Shown here piece by piece: positions 43,277 through 53,182 of a stretch of DNA of 64,000 bases. Source of the stretch: Acidobacteriaceae bacterium KBS 146. GTDB taxonomy: Bacteria > Acidobacteriota > Terriglobia > Terriglobales > Acidobacteriaceae. Positions within the stretch are counted from its first letter, which is position 1, and each line of letters opens with the position of its first letter. Below the pieces are notes generated by a model. It was not told the origin of the DNA. It ran no database searches and saw nothing but the letters and a program-made list of their open reading frames with translations. Made by a program: the position numbers and the translations under genes. The stretch lies in the NCBI GenBank assembly GCA_000688615.1, contig JHVA01000001.1, positions 4,137,001 through 4,201,000 on the forward strand, given 5' to 3'.

Positions 43277-44671
43277 ATGTCCAATCCTGAGATCTACGAC
43301 GCAATCATTCTCGGCACCGGTGAAGCCGGCAAGTTCATGGCCTGGCATCTCGGCTCTCAGGGCCAGCGCGTAGCCGCCATTGAAAAGAGCAAGATCGGTG
43401 GCGCCTGCCCGAACGTTGCGTGCCTTCCCAGCAAAAATGTCGTCCACAGCGCGAAGGTCGCCTCCTACTTTCAGCGTGGCTCTGAATTTGGCATGGTCCA
43501 CAGCCAGTGGAAGGTCGACATGGCGGGTGTCCGTGCCCGCAAGCAGAAGATGATCGATGGATTGCAGGAGCTGCACCTCAATAATTTTCATAAAAGCGGG
43601 GCCGAAATTGTTTTGGGATTCGGTCACTTCGTCGCCGAAAGAACCATCCAGGTGGATCTTCGTGATGGGGGCACCCGCACGCTTCGCGCCGACAGGATCT
43701 TCCTCGACACGGGCTCACGAGCGACGATCGACCCTCTGCCCGGGCTCTCTGAGGCAAATCCCCTGACTCATGTCGAGGCGTTGGAGCTCGACGTCCTGCC
43801 TGAGCATCTCATCATCCTCGGAGGAGGCTATGTAGGACTTGAATTCGCTCAGGCGATGCGCCGTTTCGGAGCCAGGGTCACCGTAGTCGAGCGCAATCCA
43901 CGATTGGCTCATCGCGGAGACCCCGACGTCTCCGAAGCCATCGAACAGCTCTTCCACGACGAAGACATCCAGGTCGTCACCAATGCTGTCGCGCAGCGCG
44001 TAGAAGGGATCTCCGGCTCTGGCGTGACCCTTCACCTGACCTCGGACGGTGTCGCATCAGAGCTGAAAGGCTCGCATCTTCTCGTCGCTACCGGACGCAC
44101 ACCGAACACCCAGAACATCGGCCTCGAACTCGCTGGCATTGAGCTCACCTCCAACGGACACATCAAGGTCAACGAGCGCCTCGAAACCACCGCGCCGGGC
44201 GTATGGGCAATGGGAGACTGTGCTGGCTCGCCGCACTTCACCCACATCTCTTTCAATGACTTCCACATCGTTCGCGACAATCTGGCCGGCGCCAACCGCA
44301 CCACAACAGGCCGTCAGGTTCCGTCCTGCACCTTCATCGATCCCGAACTGGCTGAGATCGGGCTGACCGAGACAGAAGCCTCGAAGCGCGGCATTCCATA
44401 TCGTCTCGCCCGCATTCCGATGCCCGCCATCCTGCGCACCCGAACCATCTCCGAGACCCGAGGCTTTCTCAAGGCCCTTGTGTCCGACGACGACGGCATC
44501 CTCGGTTTTACCGCCTTTGGCCCAGAAGTAGCCGATCTTCTGGTCCCCGTTCAGGTGGTTATGGCTGCGAATTTGCCTTATACGGCGCTTCGCGATCTTG
44601 TCATCGCTCACCCCACAATGGGTGAAGGCTTCATCAGCCTCTTCTCAGCAGTTCCTGCAAAGAAGCTGTGA
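43277..44671 (+). CDS. Pyridine nucleotide-disulfide oxidoreductase (mercuric reductase-like)
   Basis: The 464-residue flavoenzyme has the FAD site GTGEAGKF, the redox disulfide GGACPNVACLPSK (about residues 41-53), the NAD(P) site GGGYVGLEFAQAM, AMGDCAGS and the C-terminal dimerisation domain (TFIDPELAEIGLTE). The usual C-terminal HPT motif of the family is present as IAHPTMGEG. It lacks the N-terminal HMA domain and C-terminal Cys pair of MerA, and lacks acyltransferase neighbours expected of lipoamide dehydrogenase, so the substrate is unclear. The ATG at 43277 is chosen over 43241 because GGAAGGA precedes it. Confidence 0.82.
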   Translation: MSNPEIYDAIILGTGEAGKFMAWHLGSQGQRVAAIEKSKIGGACPNVACLPSKNVVHSAKVASYFQRGSEFGMVHSQWKVDMAGVRARKQKMIDGLQELHLNNFHKSGAEIVLGFGHFVAERTIQVDLRDGGTRTLRADRIFLDTGSRATIDPLPGLSEANPLTHVEALELDVLPEHLIILGGGYVGLEFAQAMRRFGARVTVVERNPRLAHRGDPDVSEAIEQLFHDEDIQVVTNAVAQRVEGISGSGVTLHLTSDGVASELKGSHLLVATGRTPNTQNIGLELAGIELTSNGHIKVNERLETTAPGVWAMGDCAGSPHFTHISFNDFHIVRDNLAGANRTTTGRQVPSCTFIDPELAEIGLTETEASKRGIPYRLARIPMPAILRTRTISETRGFLKALVSDDDGILGFTAFGPEVADLLVPVQVVMAANLPYTALRDLVIAHPTMGEGFISLFSAVPAKKL

Positions 44672-44697
44672 AGCCTTCGATTATTTTTTTGCGGGAG

Positions 44698-45552
<855 letters not shown>

Positions 45553-45580
45553 TTGTCACCTTTTCTTCAGAAAAACTTCG

Positions 45581-46501
45581 TTACGAGGCGCGGCGCGCTC
45601 CACCCTCTGCCGCGACAGCTTCGAAAAGCCCGAGCTCAACCGCCAGCGTCTCCAATCGTGCCCGCGTCGCATCGGTCACGGGAACCATCGGCAAGCGCAG
45701 GACATCGTCGCCGCGTCCGATCATCTTCAGTACGGCCTTCACCGGCGCAGGGCTTGCCTCCCAGAAGTGCGCCAGCATCAGCCGGAAGTATCGACGATTC
45801 ACGCTTCGCGCCGTGGTCCAGTCTCCACTGAGAGCAGCCTGTACCATCGCCGACATCTCCGCCGGAATCACATTCGAAGCCACCGAAACCAATCCCGCAC
45901 CTCCAAGCGCGAGCGTTGGTAACGCCATCGAATCGTCCCCGGCAAAGACCTTGAAGCCCGCAGGCGCGGTCGTCAGCAACTCTGTAATCTGCGTAATGTT
46001 TCCGCTGGACTCCTTAATGCCGATCACGTTGGACAGCTTCGCCAGCCGAAGCACCGTTGCCGGCTCCAGGTTCACTCCGGTTCGTCCGGGAATGTTGTAC
46101 AGCAGTATCGGAAGATCAACCGCCTCCGCGATCGCCCGGAAGTGGAGGTACTGGCCCTCCTGTCCGGGCTTGTTGTAGTAAGGGTTCGCGGTCAGCACGC
46201 CGGTCAGTCCCGGAACCTTCGCCAGCTTCTTCGCTTTGGCCACTGCTTCGCGAGTCGAGTTATTGGTGCATCCTCCAAAGACAGGCACGCGTCCCGCAGC
46301 CGTCTCTGCCACAATCTGTACAACTCTCAGCCATTCTTCCTCGCTGAGTGTCGCTGCCTCGCCGGTAGTGCCGCATGGAACCAAAAATCCAATGCCGCTT
46401 GCAATCTGCCATTCGACCAACGAACGCAACGCCGTTTCGTCCACGCTCGAATCCTCGCGGAAGGGAGTCACCAGCGCCGTTCCACAACCCGTCAATTCCA
46501 T
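45581..46501 (-). CDS. dapA: 4-hydroxy-tetrahydrodipicolinate synthase
   Basis: Condenses aspartate semialdehyde with pyruvate, the first step specific to lysine. The 306-residue TIM-barrel protein has the N-terminal GCGTALVTPF, LVPCGTTGEAATLSEEE, the Tyr of the proton relay in NIPGRTGVNL, and the Schiff-base lysine in VIGIKESSGNI. The C-terminal residues beyond AVELGLFEA are Ala-rich. TAAACT lies ten bases before the ATG with no ribosome site. It is preceded by the terminator of the aminotransferase gene, so it starts a separate dapA-dapD transcript. Confidence 0.95.
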   Translation of the reverse strand: MELTGCGTALVTPFREDSSVDETALRSLVEWQIASGIGFLVPCGTTGEAATLSEEEWLRVVQIVAETAAGRVPVFGGCTNNSTREAVAKAKKLAKVPGLTGVLTANPYYNKPGQEGQYLHFRAIAEAVDLPILLYNIPGRTGVNLEPATVLRLAKLSNVIGIKESSGNITQITELLTTAPAGFKVFAGDDSMALPTLALGGAGLVSVASNVIPAEMSAMVQAALSGDWTTARSVNRRYFRLMLAHFWEASPAPVKAVLKMIGRGDDVLRLPMVPVTDATRARLETLAVELGLFEAVAAEGGARRAS

Positions 46502-46511
46502 AATGATTCAA

Positions 46512-46517
46512 AGTTTA
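46512..46517 (-). promoter_or_regulatory. -10-like TAAACT of dapA
   Basis: TAAACT ten bases before the ATG at 46501. It supports a separate transcript for dapA-dapD. Confidence 0.45.
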
Positions 46518-46585
46518 CCGCGTGGCAGCCGGACATGGCTCAGGATCAACGCTTCTGCGCTCAAATCTTTCGTAGGAAAAAAGAA

Positions 46586-46606
46586 AACCCCGGCATCGCC
46601 GGGGTT
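46586..46606 (-). terminator. Terminator after the aminotransferase gene
   Basis: AACCCCGGC and GCCGGGGTT with a 3-base loop; on the minus strand followed by TTCTTTTTT. Confidence 0.85.
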
Positions 46607-46629
46607 AATCTCACTTAAGCCGCCAGTCG

Positions 46630-47886
46630 TCAGCCGCGATAAAGCTCTGATGGAACATGATATTCCGGCATGTAGAGGGAGGCGCCATTCGCCGCTCCGG
46701 GTGCCGTATCCATGCATTTCACAAACGCCGTCTGGAACTTCGCCATCTCCTGTTTGGTTCCCACAGTGACGCGGACAAAGTTCGGCATCGCCGGCCATGA
46801 GCGGCCGATTGCAATATTCTCCTTGATCATGGCAGCCTGGAAATCCCGGCCCGGCCGCTTTACATCCACCATGAAGAAGTTAGCCTGCGAGCCCGGAACG
46901 ACCTTGTAGTTGTGCTTCTCGAGGAATTCCAGCGTCTCGGACCGAACGTCGGCGTTGATCTTCCTGCGCAGAGGCACCAGCTCTTTATCCTGAAGGCTGG
47001 CACGAGCCGCGGCTGAGCTGGTGATCGAAATGCTCGCAAGGCTGCGTGCCGGCGGAGCCACCGTGGAGAACTTGGCCAATAGGTCAGGTCGAGCCACCGC
47101 GACTCCTGCGCGAAGCCCGGCCATGCCATAGATCTTCGAGAAGGTCCGCAGAACGATGATGTCCTTGTCCGCCGCCACCTGATCGATCACCGAATCCTCA
47201 TTCGAGAAGTGGTGATACGCCTCGTCGACAATGACCACCGATCCTGCGGGTTTGTTTGCCAGCAGCCACAGAATGTCTTCACGCGGCGTAATCGTTCCGG
47301 TTGGGTTGTTGGGGTTCACGATGTAATACGCGCCGGGCGAAGGATGCGCCTTCACCATTGCCTTCACATCATGCGCAAAGGTTGCGTTCAGCGGTACCGG
47401 GACCTTCGGGGCCTTCATGGTCTCCGCAGCGCGGAAACCCTGCTCATAACTTGGGTCGCCGTATACCAGCGCTTTGTCGGGCCCGATGTTTGACATCAGC
47501 GCCAGGTCCAGGGGGCCGCCCGAACCTGGAGTCAGCGCAAGGTATCCCGGCTTCAGGCCGAACAGATCGTTGAAGACCGCTACCGTCTTCATCGTCTCTT
47601 CCTGGTGATAACGCCCGCCCAGAGGAGCCGTCTCGCTGATCGCCGAGAGCGCTGATTGCGCTGGCCCGAGCGGATTCTCATTCGAGCTGATGATGACAGT
47701 GTCGGGAGAGAGGTGCCGCATCATGCCCGCGTCGCCGCCGAAGCCGCGCCGCGCGCCCTGGGCTGGTGCGGCCGCGGGCTGCTGGACCGCTGCAAGAGCC
47801 GGAAAAGAGGTAGCCGCGGCTGAGGCTGCCCCGAGAATTCGCATAAAGGACCTGCGAGAGACACTTGTATGTACGCTGGAACTCAT
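46630..47886 (-). CDS. Tat-exported PLP aminotransferase (HisC-like, class I/II)
   Basis: The 418-residue protein begins with a twin-arginine signal (SRRSFMRILGAASAAATSFP, from residue 10) and an Ala/Pro-rich linker. The rest is a complete fold-type I aminotransferase resembling histidinol-phosphate aminotransferase: SNENPLGPAQSAL, PGSGGPLDLAL, VNPNNPTGTITP, IVDEAYHHF, and the PLP lysine in RTFSKIYGMAGLRAGVA. The start at 47886 is supported by GGAGGAAG directly upstream; a longer frame to 48012 lacks support. Export of such an enzyme is unusual. It lies between the M29 peptidase and dapA, so a role in amino-acid metabolism is likely, but the substrate and the folded-export rationale are unknown. 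Confidence 0.85.
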   Translation of the reverse strand: MSSSVHTSVSRRSFMRILGAASAAATSFPALAAVQQPAAAPAQGARRGFGGDAGMMRHLSPDTVIISSNENPLGPAQSALSAISETAPLGGRYHQEETMKTVAVFNDLFGLKPGYLALTPGSGGPLDLALMSNIGPDKALVYGDPSYEQGFRAAETMKAPKVPVPLNATFAHDVKAMVKAHPSPGAYYIVNPNNPTGTITPREDILWLLANKPAGSVVIVDEAYHHFSNEDSVIDQVAADKDIIVLRTFSKIYGMAGLRAGVAVARPDLLAKFSTVAPPARSLASISITSSAAARASLQDKELVPLRRKINADVRSETLEFLEKHNYKVVPGSQANFFMVDVKRPGRDFQAAMIKENIAIGRSWPAMPNFVRVTVGTKQEMAKFQTAFVKCMDTAPGAANGASLYMPEYHVPSELYRG

Positions 47887-48300
47887 AGGACTTCCTCCGA
47901 AACGCGACGAAAGCGCGATAGCTATTTTGGGTATAGGAATGCGACGACGCAACGACTTAAATCGTGCGAGAAGGCCAAGGTCGGGATTCGAACTTGCCCT
48001 GCGGAGCGTCACGGCTCACGCAGCAACTACGTTGTGGTGGGGTTCAGGGATACTGACGTATCGACTCTGCGTTGAGTTTCAATCTACAGCGAAACTCCGC
48101 TCCGCGCACTAAAAACTTTTTGATCGCGCGAAAAAATTCTCACATCCGGCCGACCTATTTCCTTACATCTCCGGCCAAAATAAAGAGCATCTTGCAAAAA
48201 ATATCCGTCATTCTGAGCCGAAGGCGAAGAATCAATGTCTTTCGCTCGCGCACCCCATGCAGGAAAAACAAGCCCTGCAATATACCGAGCGATCCGGTTA
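47887..48300. other. Gap between M29 peptidase and aminotransferase genes
   Basis: About 415 bases without a convincing gene. It contains a partial dispersed element at 48206-48236 (GTCATTCTGAGCCGAAGGCGAAG). The stretch GGGATTCGAAC at 47980-47990 looks like a tRNA T-arm, but its stem does not pair and no tRNA can be folded. Confidence 0.4.
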
Positions 48301-48332
48301 AAAAGAAAATGCCCAGCGCAGTGTCTGGGCAT
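48301..48332 (-). terminator. Terminator after the M29 peptidase gene
   Basis: ATGCCCAG (48309-48316) pairs with CTGGGCAT (48325-48332); on the minus strand followed by TTTCTTTTT. Confidence 0.8.
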
Positions 48333-48358
48333 CTCTCACTTCTCGTAACGGGCTAACC

Positions 48359-49633
48359 CTACACCCACGCCCCTTTACGCATCAGAGGCTCCGCCGTTCC
48401 ATCCGCGCTGATTCCATCCACATCCATCTCCGCGGACCCGATCATCCAGTCGACATGGATCAGGCTCTCGTTGGCTCCAAGCGAAGCCAGCTGTGCCGAA
48501 TCCATCTTTTCGCCCCCGATGATGCAGGTGGAATAGGCCTGTCCCAGGGCAATATGGCTCGCAGCATTCTCATCGAACAGCGTGTTCCAGAACAGGATGC
48601 CGCTCTGTGCGATCGGAGAATTATGTGGAACCAGCGCGACCTCTCCCAGTCGCCGTGCGCCTTCGTCGGTCGAGATCAGGCGATTCAAAACGTCCTCGCC
48701 TGCGGTGGCGGTGGCCTCCACGATCTTTCCGCCTTCAAAACGTACGGCGATGTTTTCGATCAACGTTCCCTGATGCGAGAGCGGCTTCGAGGCGCGCACC
48801 ACGCCGTCGATGCGATCTTTATGGGGAGTCGTAAAGCACTCTTCCGTTGGAATATTCGGCTGGCAGTAGATGCCGTTTCCTGCCGTGGTGCCTCCACCAG
48901 CCCACAGATGTTCATCCGCCAGCCCGACCTTCAGGTCTGTAGTGCCGTCGGCAGACTTGAAGTGCAGGGCAGAGAAGCGCTTCGCATTCAGCATGTCAAC
49001 ACGCTTCTTCAAACGCTCTCCGTGCTGCCTCCACTCCGCAACTGGATCTTCGACGCTGACTCGTGACGCCGCAAAGATCGCTTCCCACAACTTTGCGACT
49101 GCAGTCTCATCGGGCTCGCCCGGAAACACCAGCTTCGCCCACTCCGGTGTCGCCGCCGCCACGATCGTCCAGTTGATCTCGTGCCGCGTAATCAATTCCA
49201 TCGCTGGCTTGCCGGCCTTCGACGCCGCAACATTCACGCGCGCTACCTTGGCAGGGTCCTGCTTCGACAGCAGCGCTGGATTGGCGCCTGCAATGGCCAA
49301 TCGCGCGGCCCCGCTGCGGAATCCATTGGCGATGGCATCCTGCAGCCACGTCGGAGCGTAGTCGAAACTCGCATCCGGAGCATACTGGAACCGTGCAAGC
49401 ACGCTCGGATCATCGCTGTAGAAGGTGGTGACGAGCTTCGCTCCGCTCTTGTAGGCCTGTTCAATAATCTTGCGCGCCAGCGGAAGCGCATCCAGCGGAG
49501 CCGTCATAATCAGCTCCTGACCTTCCTTCAGCCCCAGCCCAACCTTGACGGCAACTTCAGCCAGGCGATCCAGTTTTTCGTCCAGCGAAAGCTCGGCAAA
49601 CGGCGTAGTCCTGATCTCTTCAGCAACACTCAT
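48359..49633 (-). CDS. Aminopeptidase, M29 family
   Basis: Cytosolic metallo-aminopeptidase of the AmpS/PepS/aminopeptidase T group. The 424-residue protein shows the family path VKVGLGLKEGQELIMTAP at the start, IANGFRSGAARLAIAG, TGxx-like DLKVGLADEHLWAGGG, the metal-site segment NIPTEECFTTPHKDRIDG, and the C-terminal RLGEVALVPHNSPIAQSG, FDENAASHIALGQAY and HVDWMIGSAEMDVDG. These hold the metal ligands Glu, His, Tyr, His and Asp. It may feed free amino acids to, or simply share regulation with, the lysine block; a TAAAGAT-rich leader and GAGGT precede it. Confidence 0.9.
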   Translation of the reverse strand: MSVAEEIRTTPFAELSLDEKLDRLAEVAVKVGLGLKEGQELIMTAPLDALPLARKIIEQAYKSGAKLVTTFYSDDPSVLARFQYAPDASFDYAPTWLQDAIANGFRSGAARLAIAGANPALLSKQDPAKVARVNVAASKAGKPAMELITRHEINWTIVAAATPEWAKLVFPGEPDETAVAKLWEAIFAASRVSVEDPVAEWRQHGERLKKRVDMLNAKRFSALHFKSADGTTDLKVGLADEHLWAGGGTTAGNGIYCQPNIPTEECFTTPHKDRIDGVVRASKPLSHQGTLIENIAVRFEGGKIVEATATAGEDVLNRLISTDEGARRLGEVALVPHNSPIAQSGILFWNTLFDENAASHIALGQAYSTCIIGGEKMDSAQLASLGANESLIHVDWMIGSAEMDVDGISADGTAEPLMRKGAWV

Positions 49634-49741
49634 GGATATCTTTACCTCAATCTATTGGACGCATGCCCGTACTCAGGGTCCTCATTTTTATAACCCGATC
49701 CGATATGTCATTACGACGGAAGATCCTCGCACGAAGAGGCT

Positions 49742-49799
49742 GTCGTCCTGAGCGAAAATTTGGCGGCCTTATGCCAAACGCAGGAAAGACCTGCGGTTT
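49742..49799. repeat. Dispersed element, degenerate copy
   Basis: GTCGTCCTGAGCGAAA at one end and GACCTGCGGTTT at the other; the middle holds a stem TTTGGCGG/CCAAACG-like pair. It lies between dapB and the M29 peptidase gene. Confidence 0.55.
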
Positions 49800-49853
49800 C
49801 TTCGTGTCACCTCAGGTCCCCCCTGAGCAAAGAATTCAGCCAGCCGCGTAAGC

Positions 49854-50540
49854 CTAAAGCTGCATGTAAACATCCTGAAAGTCGTAGCATCCCTTGTGCA
49901 GCGAGAGCCATTCGGCCGCCCGTACCGCGCCCTCCGCGAATCCACGCCGCGAGTGCGCTTCGTGCGTCAAAACCAGCTTGTCCGCGGGGCTCTGGGCCGT
50001 CAGCACATGTAATCCAGCGGCATCTCCCACGCGATGGGCCTCGATAGGAATCTCCGGAGTTCCTGTCGCCGCCTTCACCACGGAAGCAAGCGTCAGCGCT
50101 GTGCCAGAGGGAGAATCGAGTTTTGTGATGTGGTGCGTCTCATCGATCGAAAACTCATAACCGGCGTTCTTCAGCAGCTCGCCCATGCGCTTCGCCATCT
50201 GGAACATGACCTGAACACCGACGGAAAAGTTCGTTCCATACAACAGGCCCGCCTGCTTGCGTTCCGCCAGACTCCGCATATCTGCAAGCTTGTCGTACCA
50301 TCCCGTAGTGCCGACTACCATCTTGGCGCCGGTCGCGAGCACGGCCCGCATGTTCTGGACCACCGCCTCAGGGCTGGTGAAGTCAATGACGACATCAAAG
50401 CCCGCGACGAAGGGAGGCGTCAGAGCCGCGGCATTCGCGTTCTCTTTCGCGTCCAGCACATGGACGCTGTGACCTCGTTCTGCCGCGACCTCAGCTACCA
50501 GCTTTCCAGTCTTTCCGTGGCCCAGTACCAGTACGCGCAT
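49854..50540 (-). CDS. dapB: 4-hydroxy-tetrahydrodipicolinate reductase
   Basis: Reduces hydroxytetrahydrodipicolinate to tetrahydrodipicolinate. The 228-residue product is shorter than E. coli DapB (about 270), a form known in several phyla. The nucleotide site is GHGKTGKLV, the substrate site ETHHITKLDSPSGTA, and GTTGW lies in the hinge. The start is placed at ATG 50540 (MRVLVLG), with GGAAGGAA nine bases upstream; a longer frame into lysC is unlikely. It follows lysC by 16 bases and is in the asd-lysC-dapB operon. Confidence 0.92.
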   Translation of the reverse strand: MRVLVLGHGKTGKLVAEVAAERGHSVHVLDAKENANAAALTPPFVAGFDVVIDFTSPEAVVQNMRAVLATGAKMVVGTTGWYDKLADMRSLAERKQAGLLYGTNFSVGVQVMFQMAKRMGELLKNAGYEFSIDETHHITKLDSPSGTALTLASVVKAATGTPEIPIEAHRVGDAAGLHVLTAQSPADKLVLTHEAHSRRGFAEGAVRAAEWLSLHKGCYDFQDVYMQL

Positions 50541-50556
50541 TCTTGGAAATTCCTTC

Positions 50557-51990
50557 CTAAGCTCTGCTCTCCGCGGGAATCCGAGCACCCACGTCAAAGA
50601 TGTTCTCGTCGGGATTGGCGAAGAAATGCTTGTGCAGGCTGCGCACCGCCTCTTCCACGTCCTCCTCGTCGATCATGAAGCTCATATTGATCTCGCTGGC
50701 TCCCTGCGAGATCATTCGTAGATTCACATGGCTCACCGCCGTGAAGACCTGTCCGGCAATGCCATTGTGGCCGCGAATATCCTCGCCCACCATGCAGATC
50801 AGGGCCTTGTGGCCCTCCATCTTCACATCGGCAATCTTCGACAACTCCTCGCAGATCTCCGGCAGGCGCTCGTTCGAATCCACGCTGAGAGAGATGCTGA
50901 CCTCGCTGGTCGAAACCATATCGATCACGCACTTGTACTTGTCGAAGACATCGAACACAGCCTTCAGATAACCGTGCGACATCAACATACGGCTCGCCAC
51001 AATGTCGATGATCGTCAGTTTCTTCTTCGCCGCAATGCACTTGAAGGGGCTCTTGCACTTCGGAGCGACCGCCGTAATCCTGGTGCCTTCATTCTCTGCA
51101 TTGCGAGAGTTCAGCACCCATACCGGGATGCTCTTCTGCACCGCAGGAAGAATCGTCGCCGGATGCAGCACCTTCGCACCGAAGTAAGCAAGCTCCGCCG
51201 CCTCTTCAAAGCTGATCGTCTTCACCCGCAGGGCATCCGGGCAGATCCGCGGATCGGTCGTCATAATCCCGTTGACATCCGTCCATATCTCGATCGCTCC
51301 CGCATGCAACCCGCCACCCACCAGCGCTGCCGTGTAGTCGCTGCCGCCGCGTCCCAGGGTAGTCGTGATGCCCTCAGCCGTCGATCCGATGAAGCCGCCC
51401 ATCACCGGCGTCTTTCCCGCCTGCACCAGAGGAAGTACCAGCTCTGTCAGCTTTGCCTCAATCGCAGGCTCCTGAGGAGCAGCCTTGCCGTAGTTCGCAT
51501 CCGTGATAATGCAGGTCCGCGCATCGACGTGCATTCCGTTCAGCCCACGTTGGTCGAAAGCCGCGGCGACCATCCGGCTCGAAAGCCGCTCGCCAAAACT
51601 TACGACCAGATCGCTGGTTCGTGCCGTCAGCTCACCCACGGCAGCAATGCCGCGCAACAGATCGTCCAGGGCATCGAACTCCATGTGAATGGCCGTCTGC
51701 AGCGCCGCGAACCTCTGCTCATCCAGCAGCTCCGTAGCGGTGTCGATGTGACGATGACGCAGCCTTGCGCTGATCGCCATCGCTCCGGACTTATCTCCCC
51801 GGCCCGCAGCCGCAGCAGCAGCAAGAAGCTGGTCCGTCACCTTCGCCATCGCCGAAACAACGACGATGGTCTCCAGACCTTTCTTCCGCCGTCCGCCGAC
51901 GATGGCGGAGGTCCGGTCCATCGCCTTGGCGTCCTCGACCGAGGTGCCGCCAAATTTCATCACAACAAGCTGCTCCCGCGCCTCGCTCAA
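50557..51990 (-). CDS. lysC: Aspartate kinase
   Basis: Phosphorylates aspartate, the first step towards lysine, threonine and methionine. The 477-residue monofunctional enzyme has MKFGGTSVEDAKAM, the SDLVVSFGERL loop, GRGGSDYTAALVG, and a C-terminal pair of ACT domains (VASRMLMSHGYLKAVFDVF, VGEDIRGHNGIAGQVFTAV, ISQGASEINMSFMI) that should give feedback control. The start is TTG at 51990, overlapping the asd stop (TTGA), which fixes the reading frame and implies coupled translation. Confidence 0.93.
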   Translation of the reverse strand: MSEAREQLVVMKFGGTSVEDAKAMDRTSAIVGGRRKKGLETIVVVSAMAKVTDQLLAAAAAAGRGDKSGAMAISARLRHRHIDTATELLDEQRFAALQTAIHMEFDALDDLLRGIAAVGELTARTSDLVVSFGERLSSRMVAAAFDQRGLNGMHVDARTCIITDANYGKAAPQEPAIEAKLTELVLPLVQAGKTPVMGGFIGSTAEGITTTLGRGGSDYTAALVGGGLHAGAIEIWTDVNGIMTTDPRICPDALRVKTISFEEAAELAYFGAKVLHPATILPAVQKSIPVWVLNSRNAENEGTRITAVAPKCKSPFKCIAAKKKLTIIDIVASRMLMSHGYLKAVFDVFDKYKCVIDMVSTSEVSISLSVDSNERLPEICEELSKIADVKMEGHKALICMVGEDIRGHNGIAGQVFTAVSHVNLRMISQGASEINMSFMIDEEDVEEAVRSLHKHFFANPDENIFDVGARIPAESRA

Positions 51991-53093
51991 GCCAGCACCG
52001 CCTGATTCTGTGGTGCTTCTGTAGGAACCCCGAGCTTATCCAGCTTGCCCATCCGCGCCAGAACCTCTGCGTTCAGCAGCGCTGCTCCCGCGGCGCCGCG
52101 AATTGTATTGTGCGAAAGCACCACAAACTTCCAGTCCAGCAGGCTGCACTCGCGCAGACGACCGACCGTCGCCGCCATGCCGTTGCCTCGCATGCGATCC
52201 AGACGCGGCTGCGGACGGTCCGCTGCTTCATCGAACTCCACCGGAATCTCGGGAGCGGTGGGAAGGCCTTCGCCACGCAACGGAGCGAACTCGCTCCACG
52301 CAGCCAGAATCTCCTCGCGCGTGGCCTTCTTGCGGAACTTGATGCTCACGCACTCCGTGTGGCCATCTTCTACCGGGACGCGGTTACAGTGGGCGCTGAC
52401 CTTCGCGTCCAGCATGGCAACGCTGTTGCCGGTCATATGGCCCAGCAGCTTGCCGACCTCTTCCTGCATCTTCTCTTCTTCGTTCTTGATAAACGGAACG
52501 ACATTGCCCAGAATGTCGAGCGAAGCAACCCCAGGGTACCCCGCGCCGCTCACCGCCTGCATCGTGGTAACAAAAAGGCTCTCGATCCCGAACCGCTCCT
52601 CGAGCGGCTTCAACGCCAGCACCAGTCCAATCGCCGAGCAGTTTGGGTTGGTGACGATAAAGCCACCACTCTCGCGCCGCCACGATTGCGCTTCGATCAG
52701 CGGCAGATGGCTCGCATTCACCTCAGGAACCACCAGGGGAACATCGGCCGCCATGCGGAAGGCGCTCGAGTTCGAGATCACCGCGCACCCTGCCGCCGCA
52801 AACTTCGGCTCCAGCTCACGCGCAATATCCGCGTCCAGTGCGGCGAAGATAATCTTCGGCAGCTCGCCCTCGCACAGCTCCGGGACATTCGGCTGTACCT
52901 TCATCGCTGCGATCTTTGCCGGTAAGGGGGTGTCCAGCTTCCACTTACAGGCCTCGCCGTACGTCTTGCCCGCGCTGCGGTCGCTGGCCGCAAGCCAGGT
53001 TATCTCAAACCAGGGGTGTTGATGCAGAAGCTGAATAAATCGTTGACCGACCATGCCGGTCGCGCCAAGAATGCCTACCCGTCGCCGTTCCAT
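51987..53093 (-). CDS. asd: Aspartate-semialdehyde dehydrogenase
   Basis: Reduces aspartyl phosphate to aspartate semialdehyde, the branch point for lysine and threonine. The 368-residue protein has the NADP site GATGMVGQRF, ISNSSAFRM, the active Cys in TNPNCSAIG and ECVSIKFRKKAT. The sequence is closer to the fungal/archaeal (Hom2-like) type than to the E. coli type. It heads the asd-lysC-dapB operon. GTGACG and TATTCT with an 18-base spacer end nine bases before the ATG, and no ribosome site lies between, leaving no space for a lysine riboswitch. Confidence 0.93.
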   Translation of the reverse strand: MERRRVGILGATGMVGQRFIQLLHQHPWFEITWLAASDRSAGKTYGEACKWKLDTPLPAKIAAMKVQPNVPELCEGELPKIIFAALDADIARELEPKFAAAGCAVISNSSAFRMAADVPLVVPEVNASHLPLIEAQSWRRESGGFIVTNPNCSAIGLVLALKPLEERFGIESLFVTTMQAVSGAGYPGVASLDILGNVVPFIKNEEEKMQEEVGKLLGHMTGNSVAMLDAKVSAHCNRVPVEDGHTECVSIKFRKKATREEILAAWSEFAPLRGEGLPTAPEIPVEFDEAADRPQPRLDRMRGNGMAATVGRLRECSLLDWKFVVLSHNTIRGAAGAALLNAEVLARMGKLDKLGVPTEAPQNQAVLA

Positions 53094-53102
53094 AGTCTTT
53101 TA

Positions 53103-53132
53103 AGAATAACGCGACGCGTTCGCCTGCGTCAC
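53103..53132 (-). promoter_or_regulatory. Promoter of the asd-lysC-dapB operon
   Basis: GTGACG (53127-53132) and TATTCT (53103-53108), 18-base spacer, minus strand. The -10 ends nine bases before the asd ATG. Confidence 0.55.
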
Positions 53133-53182
53133 GAACTAGCCCGCAAAAGCGGGTGCCCCGCCAGAAAAGTGCTCCAGGAAGG

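Noticed and set aside
47975..48050. GGGATTCGAAC, resembling the complement of a tRNA T-arm
   Set aside because: The stem bases flanking the loop do not pair and no acceptor, D or anticodon arm can be folded around it.
53094..53182. Lysine riboswitch before asd
   Set aside because: Only about 90 bases are available, and the predicted -10 ends nine bases before the ATG.
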